A stretch of DNA of 11,639 nt from DATGLE01 sp035294325 (GCA_035294325.1 DATGLE010000293.1:1-11639), one strand, 5' to 3'; shown: positions 1-7,393, counted from the first letter of the stretch. Numbers and translations: made by a program. The notes: generated from the sequence alone by a model not told the origin.

Positions 1-1
1 T

Positions 2-409
2 CTGAGCGCGCTGGTGGGAGCGGCATGCAATCCCTGGTTGACGCGCAAGCCTGGTCCTGGTCCGACCATCTTGCTCGCAGCCTTCACGCTGGCCGCTGGT
101 TAGCTGCTCATTCCGCTGGCTGGTGGGCCTCCCCTTGTAAAGATCGGTAGGATGGTCGTGGGCGCGCTGCTCTTTGGCGTCTCGAACACGCTCTTCAATG
201 TGAACGAGGTGAGCCTGCGCCAGCAGGTCACGCCTGACCGACTGCTGGGACGTGTGGGGACCAGCATGCAGTGTATCGGCGTAGGGATTTTGACCCTGGG
301 TGCGCTGCTCGGCTGCTGCGGCTTCTTCCTGGCCGTTCTGTGGACCTGGTTTTCACCGGTGCGCAAGCTGCGCCAGGCGCCTCCCATGTACTCATTGTTT
401 TTGCATTGA
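2..409 (+). pseudogene. Decayed C-terminal end of an MFS transporter (partial at left edge)
   Basis: Frame 2 reads as the end of a 12-helix major facilitator drug/siderophore exporter of the EntS-like kind. There is a loop with TRKPGPGP, a helix LLAAFTLAAG, then the family-typical segment RQQVTPDRLLGRV followed by FSPVRKLRQAP near the end. A TAG stop at 101-103 interrupts the same frame, and homology continues on both sides of it. Between GALLG and CCGFFLAVLWTW about 15-20 residues (most of the last loop and start of the last helix) appear to be missing in frame. The stretch after the TAG could start at the ATG at 152, but that leaves only about two helices. Stop plus deletion argue for a dead gene. 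The intact 5' part would lie left of the window. It ends 6 nt from the stop of the convergent phosphotriesterase-like gene. The family call is from memory of related proteins. Confidence 0.7.
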
Positions 410-415
410 GGCCCA

Positions 416-1336
416 TTAAAAACCGAAGAACTGTGCCGGATTGCTCACGAGCATGGCCTGGATAGCCTCTCGCGGCATGCCCTCTGCGATCAGCCAGGGG
501 ACAAAACGCCACAGAATATAGCTCAATCCGGGGCCGCCTCCGTTGGTCGTCCAATAGGAGACTCTGGCAAAATCGCCGGACAGCATGATTCTGTCGCCAT
601 GCCCTTCCGCTACCAATCGCATAAGGAGTCTGATGCGGTCCCGGTCAGGCACATACTTTTCCTTGCTGATCTGATCGTAGATCAAATACGCGCCGGTATC
701 GAGCAATGCTTTGTGGTAATCATACTCCACCTTGCGGTCAACATGTCCGAGGGCTACCCTTGAGAGATCTACTCCCTGCTGCTTAAAGATGGCGAGTTGC
801 TCCAGGCCCATTGTCCCGTTCTGGGTGTGGGTAGAGATTGGTACCCCGGTGGCAAGATGGGTGCGAGCAGCAGCGAGTAATACCTTTTCCTCGCCGGGGG
901 TAATCGTGTTGAGGCTCGTTGCTGCTTTCACCACCCCTGCCTTTACGCCCATCTCGCCGGTACCTTCGGTCACATCCTTGATAAATCGGGTGGCAAGCGT
1001 ATCGACGGTGGCATTGGCAGTCAGTGGGCGAGAATAGGCATCTTTGTGCAACCCGGTGGTCATGATGATATGTACCCCGGTTGCAGTGGATAGGGCGCGG
1101 AGTCCGTCGGGGCTGCGATTATAGTCCGCTGGCGACATCTCCACGATAGCTTGCCCGCCAGCGAACTTAAAGATTTCGAGTTCCTTAGTAGCAGCTTCTA
1201 CCGACTGCAAGATAAGGTCCTGATCCTCTCGATCGGCACTCCACGCGGGCGGGCTACCCAGCAAGTGTTCATGCGCATAGGTAATTCCCAGTTGCGATGG
1301 CTCGATAGGGCCTGTGACCGTCATGACGGCAACCAT
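416..1336 (-). CDS. Phosphotriesterase-family (COG1735) metal-dependent hydrolase, probable sugar-phosphate lactonase
   Basis: A 306-residue amidohydrolase-superfamily TIM barrel of the phosphotriesterase/PHP branch. The binuclear metal set looks complete: His22 and His24 in AHEHL, the carbamylated-lysine position Lys137 in VVKAATS, His170 in STHTQNG, His198 in GHVD and Asp255 in LSGDF. Length is normal for the family. Despite the family name, most members are lactonases. COG1735 enzymes of Mycoplasma and Streptococcus have been reported to open pentonolactone 5-phosphates, so a phosphorylated sugar lactone is the likeliest substrate here; this is inference from family and context. The frame is open to 1528, inside the upstream FAD gene. 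The ATG at 1336 is preferred because AGGAGGT sits 7 nt upstream and the protein then begins just before the first barrel strand. It is the last gene of the operon, 16 nt after the FAD oxidoreductase stop. I see no terminator hairpin after it. Confidence 0.88.
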   Translation of the reverse strand: MVAVMTVTGPIEPSQLGITYAHEHLLGSPPAWSADREDQDLILQSVEAATKELEIFKFAGGQAIVEMSPADYNRSPDGLRALSTATGVHIIMTTGLHKDAYSRPLTANATVDTLATRFIKDVTEGTGEMGVKAGVVKAATSLNTITPGEEKVLLAAARTHLATGVPISTHTQNGTMGLEQLAIFKQQGVDLSRVALGHVDRKVEYDYHKALLDTGAYLIYDQISKEKYVPDRDRIRLLMRLVAEGHGDRIMLSGDFARVSYWTTNGGGPGLSYILWRFVPWLIAEGMPREAIQAMLVSNPAQFFGF

Positions 1337-1343
1337 ACCATGT

Positions 1344-1350
1344 ACCTCCT
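1344..1350 (-). promoter_or_regulatory. Ribosome binding site fixing the phosphotriesterase-like start
   Basis: On the minus strand AGGAGGT lies 7 nt before the ATG at 1336. It begins just inside the intergenic gap after the TGA of the FAD gene (1355-1353). It supports the 306-residue start over the 370-residue open frame. Confidence 0.8.
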
Positions 1351-1352
1351 GT

Positions 1353-2663
1353 TCAGGCTCTTGCTCCGGCCAGCAAAGCTCCCTCGGCCAGTAAGCGAGC
1401 CTGAAGATCCTTGATAGAAAGCTGGCGCGGTGTCTGTCCTGTGGCAACGGCCAGCGCCGCCGCTGTACCTGCGGCCTGGCCCATTGCCATACATTGCCCC
1501 ATGCTGCGCACCGAGGCATGGGCATCATGCGTGGCCGAAAGGCAGCGCCCCGCGATCAGCAGGTTTTCGCTATCCAGAGGGAGTAAGCAGCGATAGGGAA
1601 TATCATAGGTAGCGCCGCCTGGAATGTACTCCCAGCGCGTGTTGCTGCCGGGGTGATGATCCTCTATAGGTGCGCCACATTGCGCGATGGCATCGTCAAA
1701 TTTCCGACCTGAAAGTACGTCTTCACGCGTCAGCCGGTACTCGCCATAGACGCGGCGCGTTTCGCGTATACCGATCTGCACGCTAAAATTGATGAGGTAG
1801 GCTCGCTCGTAGCCGGGGATCTCCGTGCGCAAAAACCGCACATATTCCAGCGCTTGCCGTCGTCCCTCCACCTCGGCCCGCGTGAGCTGGACGGGATCGG
1901 TTGCATCCACCTGCGCCACGCGCGTCATATTTGTCGCCACTACTCCTGGCAGCGGCGTGATATGCACGCTGCCCTCCTCACGCGGTAAGCGATACTGCCC
2001 GCTCAGGTTCGCGCGTTTCATCAACGCCTCAAGCTGCGGGCGCTTCACCGCCAGTGCCTGCTCTACGTTCACGTTCCCCATACGAAACGTCGTGGTGAGC
2101 GACTGAGCCGGCCCATCCTCGCCCGCGCGCTGAAACGGCACGCCTGCATGAAAGCAGATATCCGCATCCCCCGAAGCGTCCACAATCACGCGTGCCTGGA
2201 TCAGTCCCAGACCGCTTTTCCCATCTACAATCAGGCCGGTAATGCGGCGATCCTCCATCACGACATCGGTGCAAAAGGTGTGCAGCCGAAGGCGCACACC
2301 TGCCTCCAGCGCCATCTCTTCCCATATCACTTTCAGCGTTTCCGGGTCATAGGTCACAGCAGTGCCGGCGCCATAGGAACTCGGACGCTGTAGCATCATG
2401 TCGCGCGCGACCAGCTTCTCCACGATTTCCCAGGGAATGCCACCGACGACGCGCCTGTTATCGTCGCCGGGCGGGTAAAAGCCATAAAATGTATCCAGCA
2501 CCATCGTCGAAGTGCCACCCAGGAAACCATAACGCTCGATGAGGAGCGTATCGGCTCCAGCCCGCGCGCTCGCTATGGCCGCTACGGTGCCGGCTGAACC
2601 CGAACCAACCACCACAACATCGGCGGCATCGAATATGGGCAACTTGCTGGCATCGATGACCAT
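1353..2663 (-). CDS. FAD-dependent oxidoreductase (FAD_oxidored family)
   Basis: A 436-residue flavoprotein. The N-terminal dinucleotide-binding strand-turn-helix is VVVVGSGSAGTVAA (GSGSAG at 20-25), followed by the ribose-binding acidic end LLIERYGFLGG (about 40-50). A second FAD contact, VIVDASGDAD, lies at about 159-168. The C-terminal signature of this family runs from IPYRCLLP through NLLIAGRCLSATHDAH to MGQAAGTAAALA (about 355-405). There is no signal peptide or membrane segment, so it is probably cytosolic. The family includes poorly characterised oxidoreductases that often sit in sugar-catabolism loci. In this operon it may oxidise a sugar or sugar acid carbon and pass electrons on from FADH2, but substrate and acceptor are not readable. 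SD GAGGTG lies 4-5 nt before the ATG. It starts 10 nt after the dehydrogenase-like gene. Confidence 0.85.
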   Translation of the reverse strand: MVIDASKLPIFDAADVVVVGSGSAGTVAAIASARAGADTLLIERYGFLGGTSTMVLDTFYGFYPPGDDNRRVVGGIPWEIVEKLVARDMMLQRPSSYGAGTAVTYDPETLKVIWEEMALEAGVRLRLHTFCTDVVMEDRRITGLIVDGKSGLGLIQARVIVDASGDADICFHAGVPFQRAGEDGPAQSLTTTFRMGNVNVEQALAVKRPQLEALMKRANLSGQYRLPREEGSVHITPLPGVVATNMTRVAQVDATDPVQLTRAEVEGRRQALEYVRFLRTEIPGYERAYLINFSVQIGIRETRRVYGEYRLTREDVLSGRKFDDAIAQCGAPIEDHHPGSNTRWEYIPGGATYDIPYRCLLPLDSENLLIAGRCLSATHDAHASVRSMGQCMAMGQAAGTAAALAVATGQTPRQLSIKDLQARLLAEGALLAGARA

Positions 2664-2673
2664 ATTTCACCTC

Positions 2674-3660
2674 TCACTTCGTGTCTTCTGCTCGTATTGT
2701 CTCTGCTTTTGCGACCAACTGCTCGAACTGCTCTGGCGTTACGCCAACATGGAAGACTTCGGCGATGTGGTCGATCCAGGAGACGACAAAATAGCGCCAT
2801 CCGTCGTGGACGTTGAGCCGTCGTTGTTCTTGCTGAGCAAGGGCCTGCTGGAGAAAGTCCCGCTTCCCACGGTAGTTGAGTTCCCAGACAACGCCATGCA
2901 TAGGGAACAGCCCCGCATCTGTAACAGGCGATCCCGGACGATCTTTGCCCATCCCGGTCGCATTGATGACCAGCGAACCCGGCGGCAGTGCCGCCATGAG
3001 CCGGTCATTCTCATATGGGTCCTCATTCAACACATAGACCATCTCAATAGTCGCTGGCAACTGCTCCACCACTGCGCGCAGCTTGTCTAGAGCGGACTGA
3101 CTGCGGCTTACAATGGTCAGCCGCTGCGGCCTGTCGCTAGCCTCGGGTTGGGTGAGCAAATTGACCGTGATGGCAGTGCCGGAGCCGCCCGCTCCCAGGC
3201 AGAGGACGTGGCCCTTACTCTGCCCCCAGTAGCCCGGGGGGAGCATTTGCCGCAGAGCCAGGGCTGAGGTGATCGGATCTTTAGCATATCCGATGAGCTG
3301 ACCATCGCGTTTGGTAATACATGAAACCTCCTGGCAGAGCTGCGCATAGCGATCCAGGCTGTCGAACATGTCAGCGGTTGCCCGCAGCAGATCGATTTTA
3401 TGTGTCGTGACAAGCCCTCCCAGCGAGAGCGGATCGTCCTTGATTTGCGCTATCGCCTGCCTGTAGTGCTCAGGTGCTGCATGCAGCGGCAGATCTACTC
3501 CGATGAGCTGAGCCTGTTTGAGGCCGAGGATCTCGGCCCAGAGCGGAAAGAGGCGCATCATCGCCGATTGACCTGTGGTGACTCCGATAAAGTACATGGT
3601 AGGAACGCTCTGCTGAACGATAGGATATTGTCTGAAGTCTTGCCGCATGGCCTCCCTCAT
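2674..3660 (-). CDS. Divergent shikimate-dehydrogenase-fold (AroE-like) oxidoreductase
   Basis: A 328-residue protein with the two-domain AroE layout. The N-terminal substrate domain has YFIGVTTGQS (about 23-32) and LVTTHKID (Lys88 in the catalytic-Lys position). GYAKD places Asp128 at the catalytic Asp. The NADP-binding Rossmann motif LGAGGSG is at about 155-161, and INATGMG at 232-238 corresponds to the INATPLGM region. Features that normally bind shikimate are changed: the SxSxxxHN segment is replaced by TTGQSAMMRL, and the conserved Asn of the GAVNT motif seems lost (EVSCIT). The C-terminus is longer than in housekeeping AroE. It is therefore probably an NAD(P)-dependent dehydrogenase for another cyclic or sugar-derived substrate, not the aromatic pathway enzyme. 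The ATG overlaps the upstream stop (ATGA at 3660-3657), implying coupling. Starts at 3648 or near 3597 are also possible. Confidence 0.78.
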   Translation of the reverse strand: MREAMRQDFRQYPIVQQSVPTMYFIGVTTGQSAMMRLFPLWAEILGLKQAQLIGVDLPLHAAPEHYRQAIAQIKDDPLSLGGLVTTHKIDLLRATADMFDSLDRYAQLCQEVSCITKRDGQLIGYAKDPITSALALRQMLPPGYWGQSKGHVLCLGAGGSGTAITVNLLTQPEASDRPQRLTIVSRSQSALDKLRAVVEQLPATIEMVYVLNEDPYENDRLMAALPPGSLVINATGMGKDRPGSPVTDAGLFPMHGVVWELNYRGKRDFLQQALAQQEQRRLNVHDGWRYFVVSWIDHIAEVFHVGVTPEQFEQLVAKAETIRAEDTK

Positions 3661-5372
3661 TCCCTGACAAAAGCCTTGATAACTTTACAGATTCCTCTGG
3701 CCCGATTGCGCAAGCGATAGTGCCCGGTTGCCGCCGGTATCACCATCGTTTCGGCATAGTGCAGCGGATGGGCGCCATGCTCCCATTCGACCAGCACCTC
3801 TTCTCCTTCCACCAGGTTGAGCACATGAAAGCGCTCTTTGCCGGTGTCGCTCTCATAGTTGTTACCGAACTCCGCACGATGGATGGAGAAGAACAATAGA
3901 GGATGCTCGCCGATAAGATACTCGGTCCAGCCCTCTCCTTGCTGGATAATGCGTGGGGAGGGAATCAGGTTGTGCCGTACCCAGCGCGTCCGGCGAGTAA
4001 AGTCGATATTGTCCCAGGCGCGCTCAATATGGATGGGGCGTAGTTCACCGCTCAGGTCGCGGCGCAGATAATCGTAAATCTTGAAGGTGTACAGATACGG
4101 CGTGGCGCTGATCTCCAGCACGACGTTGTTTGCGCCGCTATTGTGAACCGTCCCGGCGGGGATGAGAAAGAGATCATGCACGCGCGTCGGCCAGGCGTTC
4201 ACGAACTCTTCCGTATCGAAGGCAATCTCTTCATCACGCGCGCGCTCAGCCGCCAGGCGAAAGGCATCCGGCTCTACGTCTTCCTTTAACCCCAGGTAGC
4301 ACAACCCTTTTTCCCCGGCCTTCAAAATGTAATAGGTTTCGTCCTGCGTATAGCTGAGGCCAAATTCGCGACGCATGTATGCTGTCTGGGGGTGCACCTG
4401 GCAGGAGAGGTTGCCGCCGGTAAGGGTGTCATCGTAGTTGAAACGAATGGGAAAACTGGCGCCGAAGCGTTCGGCTACCTTTATGCCCTGCACATTGATC
4501 GTCTCCTGCGCCATGAGCATTGTGAACGGGACTTCCAGTCGGCACTCGCCATCGCGAAAAACAACGCCGTTCTCCGGTGCGATGAGTTCATACGACCAGG
4601 CATAATTCGGTTTGCTGGGATCAAGTTGCATATACTCCTTCATCCACTGGCCTCCCCACGCGCCCGGATAAAAGACGGGCTTGACGCGAAATGGCTGGCT
4701 GGAGAGTGCCGATAAGCTTGCCCGCAGTGCGGCACCCTCAACGAATGTCGGGTATCTGGGATTTGCCATGTCCAGGTAAAGAGCCAGGCCGGGCAGCAGC
4801 GCGGTCATGTAGCGTTCCATTACCGGCCAGTCCACCCAGTACATACTCTTCATAGCCGGGTATGCAGGTGTGCCGAGGAAGAGAGGGCGTCCTGCCGCTG
4901 CCATACCGGTGATGTTTTCTTTGGGCAGATCCGCCCACGCTCTCCCTCCATCCAGGTTGAGCAGCGTGCTCCCCTGTCCGAAGCAGATCACAAGCTCGGC
5001 CCGCTGTGCCTCCTCAAGCACTCGCTCCCTCAATCTACCCAGCCGGTCAGCGGCGAAGAAATCAAGCAAGGTGCCCTCATAGAGCCTGCCAAATACGCTG
5101 TCGCCATTGTCCAGCGCGTCGGCCAGCAGATCTCTTACTGCATCTTGCTCCAGGCGCGCCTCAGCCACGTCGATGAATACGGCCCGGTATCCCGCAAGCG
5201 CATCTTGCAGCCCGGCCTGGAATATATCCCAGGCGACACCGCTCATGCCATCAATCATCCACAGCCTGGTGCTGCTATTTGCCAGGTATTGGGCGAGCTG
5301 AGCATAGCCTTCGAATAAATGACCTTCGGCCAGGGGATAATCTGGAAAGGCGTTATAGATGGTGGTCTTCAT
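3657..5372 (-). CDS. Type I phosphomannose-isomerase-like cupin protein with extra N-terminal domain
   Basis: A 571-residue protein. The C-terminal half (about 265-571) is a type I mannose-6-phosphate isomerase-like cupin. Residues matching the zinc ligands are Gln325 and His327 in LSCQVHPQ, Glu345 in DETYYIL and His410 in IPAGTVHN. It would interconvert a hexose 6-phosphate or a related sugar phosphate. The N-terminal part (about 30-215) is not a usual isomerase segment. It starts with LWMIDGMSGVAW, resembling a P-loop kinase strand and loop without the Lys-Ser/Thr, and has SVFGRLYEGTLLDFF (92-106) and ELVICFGQGSTLL (126-138). The frame is open upstream to 5465 inside the SIS gene. The ATG at 5372 is chosen because it follows the upstream stop by 19 nt and gives the natural MKTTIYNAFPDYP start. 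Its SD is weak (GAAGAG, distant), so the exact start is uncertain. Confidence 0.8.
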   Translation of the reverse strand: MKTTIYNAFPDYPLAEGHLFEGYAQLAQYLANSSTRLWMIDGMSGVAWDIFQAGLQDALAGYRAVFIDVAEARLEQDAVRDLLADALDNGDSVFGRLYEGTLLDFFAADRLGRLRERVLEEAQRAELVICFGQGSTLLNLDGGRAWADLPKENITGMAAAGRPLFLGTPAYPAMKSMYWVDWPVMERYMTALLPGLALYLDMANPRYPTFVEGAALRASLSALSSQPFRVKPVFYPGAWGGQWMKEYMQLDPSKPNYAWSYELIAPENGVVFRDGECRLEVPFTMLMAQETINVQGIKVAERFGASFPIRFNYDDTLTGGNLSCQVHPQTAYMRREFGLSYTQDETYYILKAGEKGLCYLGLKEDVEPDAFRLAAERARDEEIAFDTEEFVNAWPTRVHDLFLIPAGTVHNSGANNVVLEISATPYLYTFKIYDYLRRDLSGELRPIHIERAWDNIDFTRRTRWVRHNLIPSPRIIQQGEGWTEYLIGEHPLLFFSIHRAEFGNNYESDTGKERFHVLNLVEGEEVLVEWEHGAHPLHYAETMVIPAATGHYRLRNRARGICKVIKAFVRE

Positions 5373-5391
5373 GCGTATGTGGCGCTCTTCT

Positions 5392-6171
5392 TTATTTATA
5401 GATGCCGGCAGTGCGACGTGCATGTTCGGCGTACCATGCGCCGGCCAGAGACTCGATAGCGGCATGCTCCTCTGCCGTCATGCCGGCGTTATGGCTGGGG
5501 AATACGGGCAGGTGGATACCGCGCTCCGCCAGGTTCTGTGCCACCTCTGCCACCAGCGACTGCATGATGATGCACGCGGCGATGGTGGAGGCCGATGCAA
5601 CTTTCTGCGCAAAGCCTGGAACCGCGACCAGGGCGTCACCTTCCGGCACACAGGTGTCAATCACCGCGTCGCAGACTTCAAAGAGTCGTTTGCCGCTGCT
5701 GTGGCGCGATTTGCTCTCACGGCTGTGGGCGAGCGAAGTGATCGCCACCGTCTTCAGTCCCTGCTCCCTGGCGCCCAGCGCGACATCGATCCCCATTGCG
5801 TTGATACCGGAGTTGGAGACCACGATCATGATATCCGCTGGTGAAAGGCGGTAGTTCTCCAGGACAACGCGTCCAAAGCCCTCTACTTTTTCCAGGTATA
5901 TTGCCTGGCGCAGCGCCTGGTTGCCAATGACGGTGGGCATATAGGAGGTCGAAAGCTCGTGAATAGGGAGCCAGCCGGGGTAGCATCCGATGCGTGGATA
6001 GGTGTCCATAGTTGGAATAAATGAGTGTCCTGAGCCGAACAGCACGATCAGGCGGTCGGCTGCAATGGCGTCGGCGCCCCATGCCGCGACCTTGCTGATC
6101 GTTGCGAGCTGGGTGGCCTCAATCTGATCGAATATATCACGAAAAGCGCTAAAAAAGGGGTTGGCTCCCAT
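5392..6171 (-). CDS. SIS-domain phosphosugar-binding protein (UPF0309-like)
   Basis: A 259-residue single SIS-domain protein, close to the usual length of the UPF0309 family. Sugar-phosphate-binding motifs are LFGSGHS (44-50) and VVSNSGINAMG (117-127). LFEVCDAVIDTCVPEGDA (163-180) and the Ser-rich segment ASASTIAACIIMQSLVAE (192-209) are typical of this family. It is probably a cytosolic isomerase, or an aminosugar- or ketose-phosphate-binding enzyme, acting on the phosphorylated PTS product. Members of this family often sit beside phosphotriesterase homologues and PTS genes (from memory), in agreement with this operon. No helix-turn-helix domain is fused, so it is not an RpiR-type regulator. 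The start is firm: AAGGAG lies about 6 nt before the ATG at 6171. It begins 72 nt after the IIB stop. Confidence 0.85.
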   Translation of the reverse strand: MGANPFFSAFRDIFDQIEATQLATISKVAAWGADAIAADRLIVLFGSGHSFIPTMDTYPRIGCYPGWLPIHELSTSYMPTVIGNQALRQAIYLEKVEGFGRVVLENYRLSPADIMIVVSNSGINAMGIDVALGAREQGLKTVAITSLAHSRESKSRHSSGKRLFEVCDAVIDTCVPEGDALVAVPGFAQKVASASTIAACIIMQSLVAEVAQNLAERGIHLPVFPSHNAGMTAEEHAAIESLAGAWYAEHARRTAGIYK

Positions 6172-6243
6172 TCTGATCTCCTTCCAGATCGTAAAGGTTT
6201 CACAGTAAAAACGAGAAAAAGAGGAAAGCAGATATCTCCGCTC

Positions 6244-6744
6244 TCATTTCAGGCCGGCCTTCTTGCGTGCCGTCACCCACTCAATCGGCTTCTGGCTGCC
6301 AAAGGGCACCAGTTGAATCCAGATGCGGATACCCTGCTGGTGCAACATCTCGGAATCGGCGATCTCGTCGGGCGAAAGGTCACAGTTCGGGGCGACGTTG
6401 CGCGAGTTTGCCCTGTGCGCCATTGCCCCATAATTGATGTCTGAGGGTCTGTAGCCTTTCTCCAGCAGGCGCAGAAACGTCCTGGGAACTTTCGCCAGCA
6501 GGATGATGCGATCATGACCGTCGCTAATCCGGCTCAGCTTCTCGGCGATGCGCTCGATGGTGAAGGCTTCGATCTTGATCCCTGAAGGCGCGGCAAAGCG
6601 GAAAATATCGAGCATCATTGGATTGCTAGCCACACCATCATCGGCGATCCAGATCACGTTGGCGCGGCGTGCTCCAAGCCAGCCAGTCATGACCTGCCCA
6701 TGAATAAGCCTGTCGTCAACGCGGTTCAATACAACCTCGGACAT
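6244..6744 (-). CDS. PTS mannose/fructose/sorbose-family EIIB component
   Basis: A 166-residue cytosolic phosphotransfer protein. The active-site motif VDDRLIHGQV places the phospho-histidine at His15, exactly where the mannose-family EIIB has it. INYGAMAHRANSR (103-115) is the conserved mid-domain segment, and the C-terminal end WIQLVPFGSQKPIEW fits the family. It takes phosphate from EIIA and passes it to the sugar during transport through IIC/IID. The frame is open to an ATG at 6804 inside the palindromic repeat. The ATG at 6744 is chosen because GGAGGA lies 6 nt before it and the protein then starts with the canonical MSEVVLNRVDDR. It is a separate gene from EIIA, as in the Lev/Sor systems and unlike the fused E. 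coli ManX. Confidence 0.93.
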   Translation of the reverse strand: MSEVVLNRVDDRLIHGQVMTGWLGARRANVIWIADDGVASNPMMLDIFRFAAPSGIKIEAFTIERIAEKLSRISDGHDRIILLAKVPRTFLRLLEKGYRPSDINYGAMAHRANSRNVAPNCDLSPDEIADSEMLHQQGIRIWIQLVPFGSQKPIEWVTARKKAGLK

Positions 6745-6797
6745 AGCTGTTCCTCCACTTCGCTCATCGGTTTCTAATATCAAATGGTGGCCGTCAC

Positions 6798-6869
6798 ATG
6801 TCATCCTGAGCGCAGCGAAGGATCTGGCGCATCGGCCCCGCAGATCCTTCGCTGCGCTCAGGATGACAT
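6798..6869. repeat. Perfect 29-bp inverted repeat with 14-nt loop (REP/MITE-like)
   Basis: Arms 6798-6826 and 6841-6869 are exact reverse complements; the loop is 6827-6840. The outer end reads ATGTCATCCTGAGCGC and the inner end GAAGGATCTG. No T-rich tract follows on either strand, so a simple intrinsic terminator is unlikely. The element lies at the IIA-IIB junction and overlaps the 3' end of the IIA gene, providing its last codons and stop. Very similar palindromes beginning TGTCATCCTGAGCG are, as I recall, widespread between genes in several soil and environmental phyla, including Chloroflexota. In RNA it would fold into a very stable stem between two PTS cistrons and might protect or attenuate the message. 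Confidence 0.9.
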
Positions 6870-7325
6870 CTTTGAACCTTGAGAGCTCCCGCCTTCCTGG
6901 ACCTCCCGGAACTGTTTGAAGGCTTCCACAATATCTACCATACCGGTGCGTCCCGCTAAAAATGCCGTCTCGGCCAGTGATGCAAGCTGATCCTCGCCCA
7001 TGCGCGCCAGGAAGGTTTCGAGCAGCATCGGCAGGTTTATGCCGCTAATAGCATACAGGTCGTTCATCTGCCGGGTCAGGAGAGCGGCGGCGTTTGCGGG
7101 CGTGCCACCAAACATATCGAGCAGGATGAGCGCGCCATCACCCGTGTTCACTTCATTCACAGCGCTGTGCAGGCGCTCTACCAGCCCTTCCAGGCTATCA
7201 CCGGGCATCAGTGCGATGCTCGCTACCTGCGGCTGCTCTCCCAGGATCATGCGCGTCGATTCCAGAAACGCGTCCGCGAGCGGCCCGTGCGCAGCCAGCA
7301 CAATACCTATCATGAGCGGAACCAT
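6858..7325 (-). CDS. PTS mannose/fructose/sorbose-family EIIA component
   Basis: A 155-residue cytosolic protein that accepts phosphate from HPr and passes it to EIIB. The active-site histidine is His13 in VLAAHGPLADAF. Asp70 in LLDMFGGTPANAA is the conserved partner of the active site, and INLPML (96-101) is the usual interface loop. The start at 7325 is favoured over the in-frame ATG at 7313 by GAGGAG about 8 nt upstream. The tail after about residue 140 is poorly conserved in character. Its end, MSS followed by TGA, is read from the arm of the inverted repeat, so the original C-terminus was probably replaced. The core fold is complete, so activity is likely kept. It lies 68 nt after the IID stop; that gap holds a 12-bp palindrome (7373-7384) of no clear role. 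Confidence 0.92.
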   Translation of the reverse strand: MVPLMIGIVLAAHGPLADAFLESTRMILGEQPQVASIALMPGDSLEGLVERLHSAVNEVNTGDGALILLDMFGGTPANAAALLTRQMNDLYAISGINLPMLLETFLARMGEDQLASLAETAFLAGRTGMVDIVEAFKQFREVQEGGSSQGSKMSS

Positions 7326-7393
7326 CCTTTGCTCTCCTCGCTGCCAGCGGCCTTGCGAGAAACCGTATGCAGGCTGCTAGCAGCGGGTGCGGA

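Noticed and set aside
1337..1528. N-terminal extension of the phosphotriesterase-like protein to the ATG at 1528
   Set aside because: It overlaps the FAD oxidoreductase gene out of frame, lacks a good SD, and is low-complexity in character. A strong AGGAGGT precedes the ATG at 1336.
2539..3090. Plus-strand open frame of 183 codons
   Set aside because: It lies antisense across two well-supported genes, has no recognisable domain and no convincing SD.
5373..5465. Longer start of the isomerase-like protein at 5465 or 5423
   Set aside because: Both lie inside the SIS gene without an SD. Residues encoded before 5372 do not look like the protein's natural start.
5359..5854. Overlapping plus-strand open frames of 161 and 150 codons
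   Set aside because: Antisense to the SIS-domain gene; no family features and no SD.
6798..6869. Intrinsic terminator between EIIA and EIIB
   Set aside because: The stem is strong but no T-rich run follows on either strand. The downstream EIIB, SIS and other genes have no evident promoter of their own, so a full stop here would be odd.
7373..7384. 12-bp palindrome GCTGCTAGCAGC between IID and IIA
   Set aside because: It has no loop and no T tract, is short, and has no second copy that I noticed; most likely chance.
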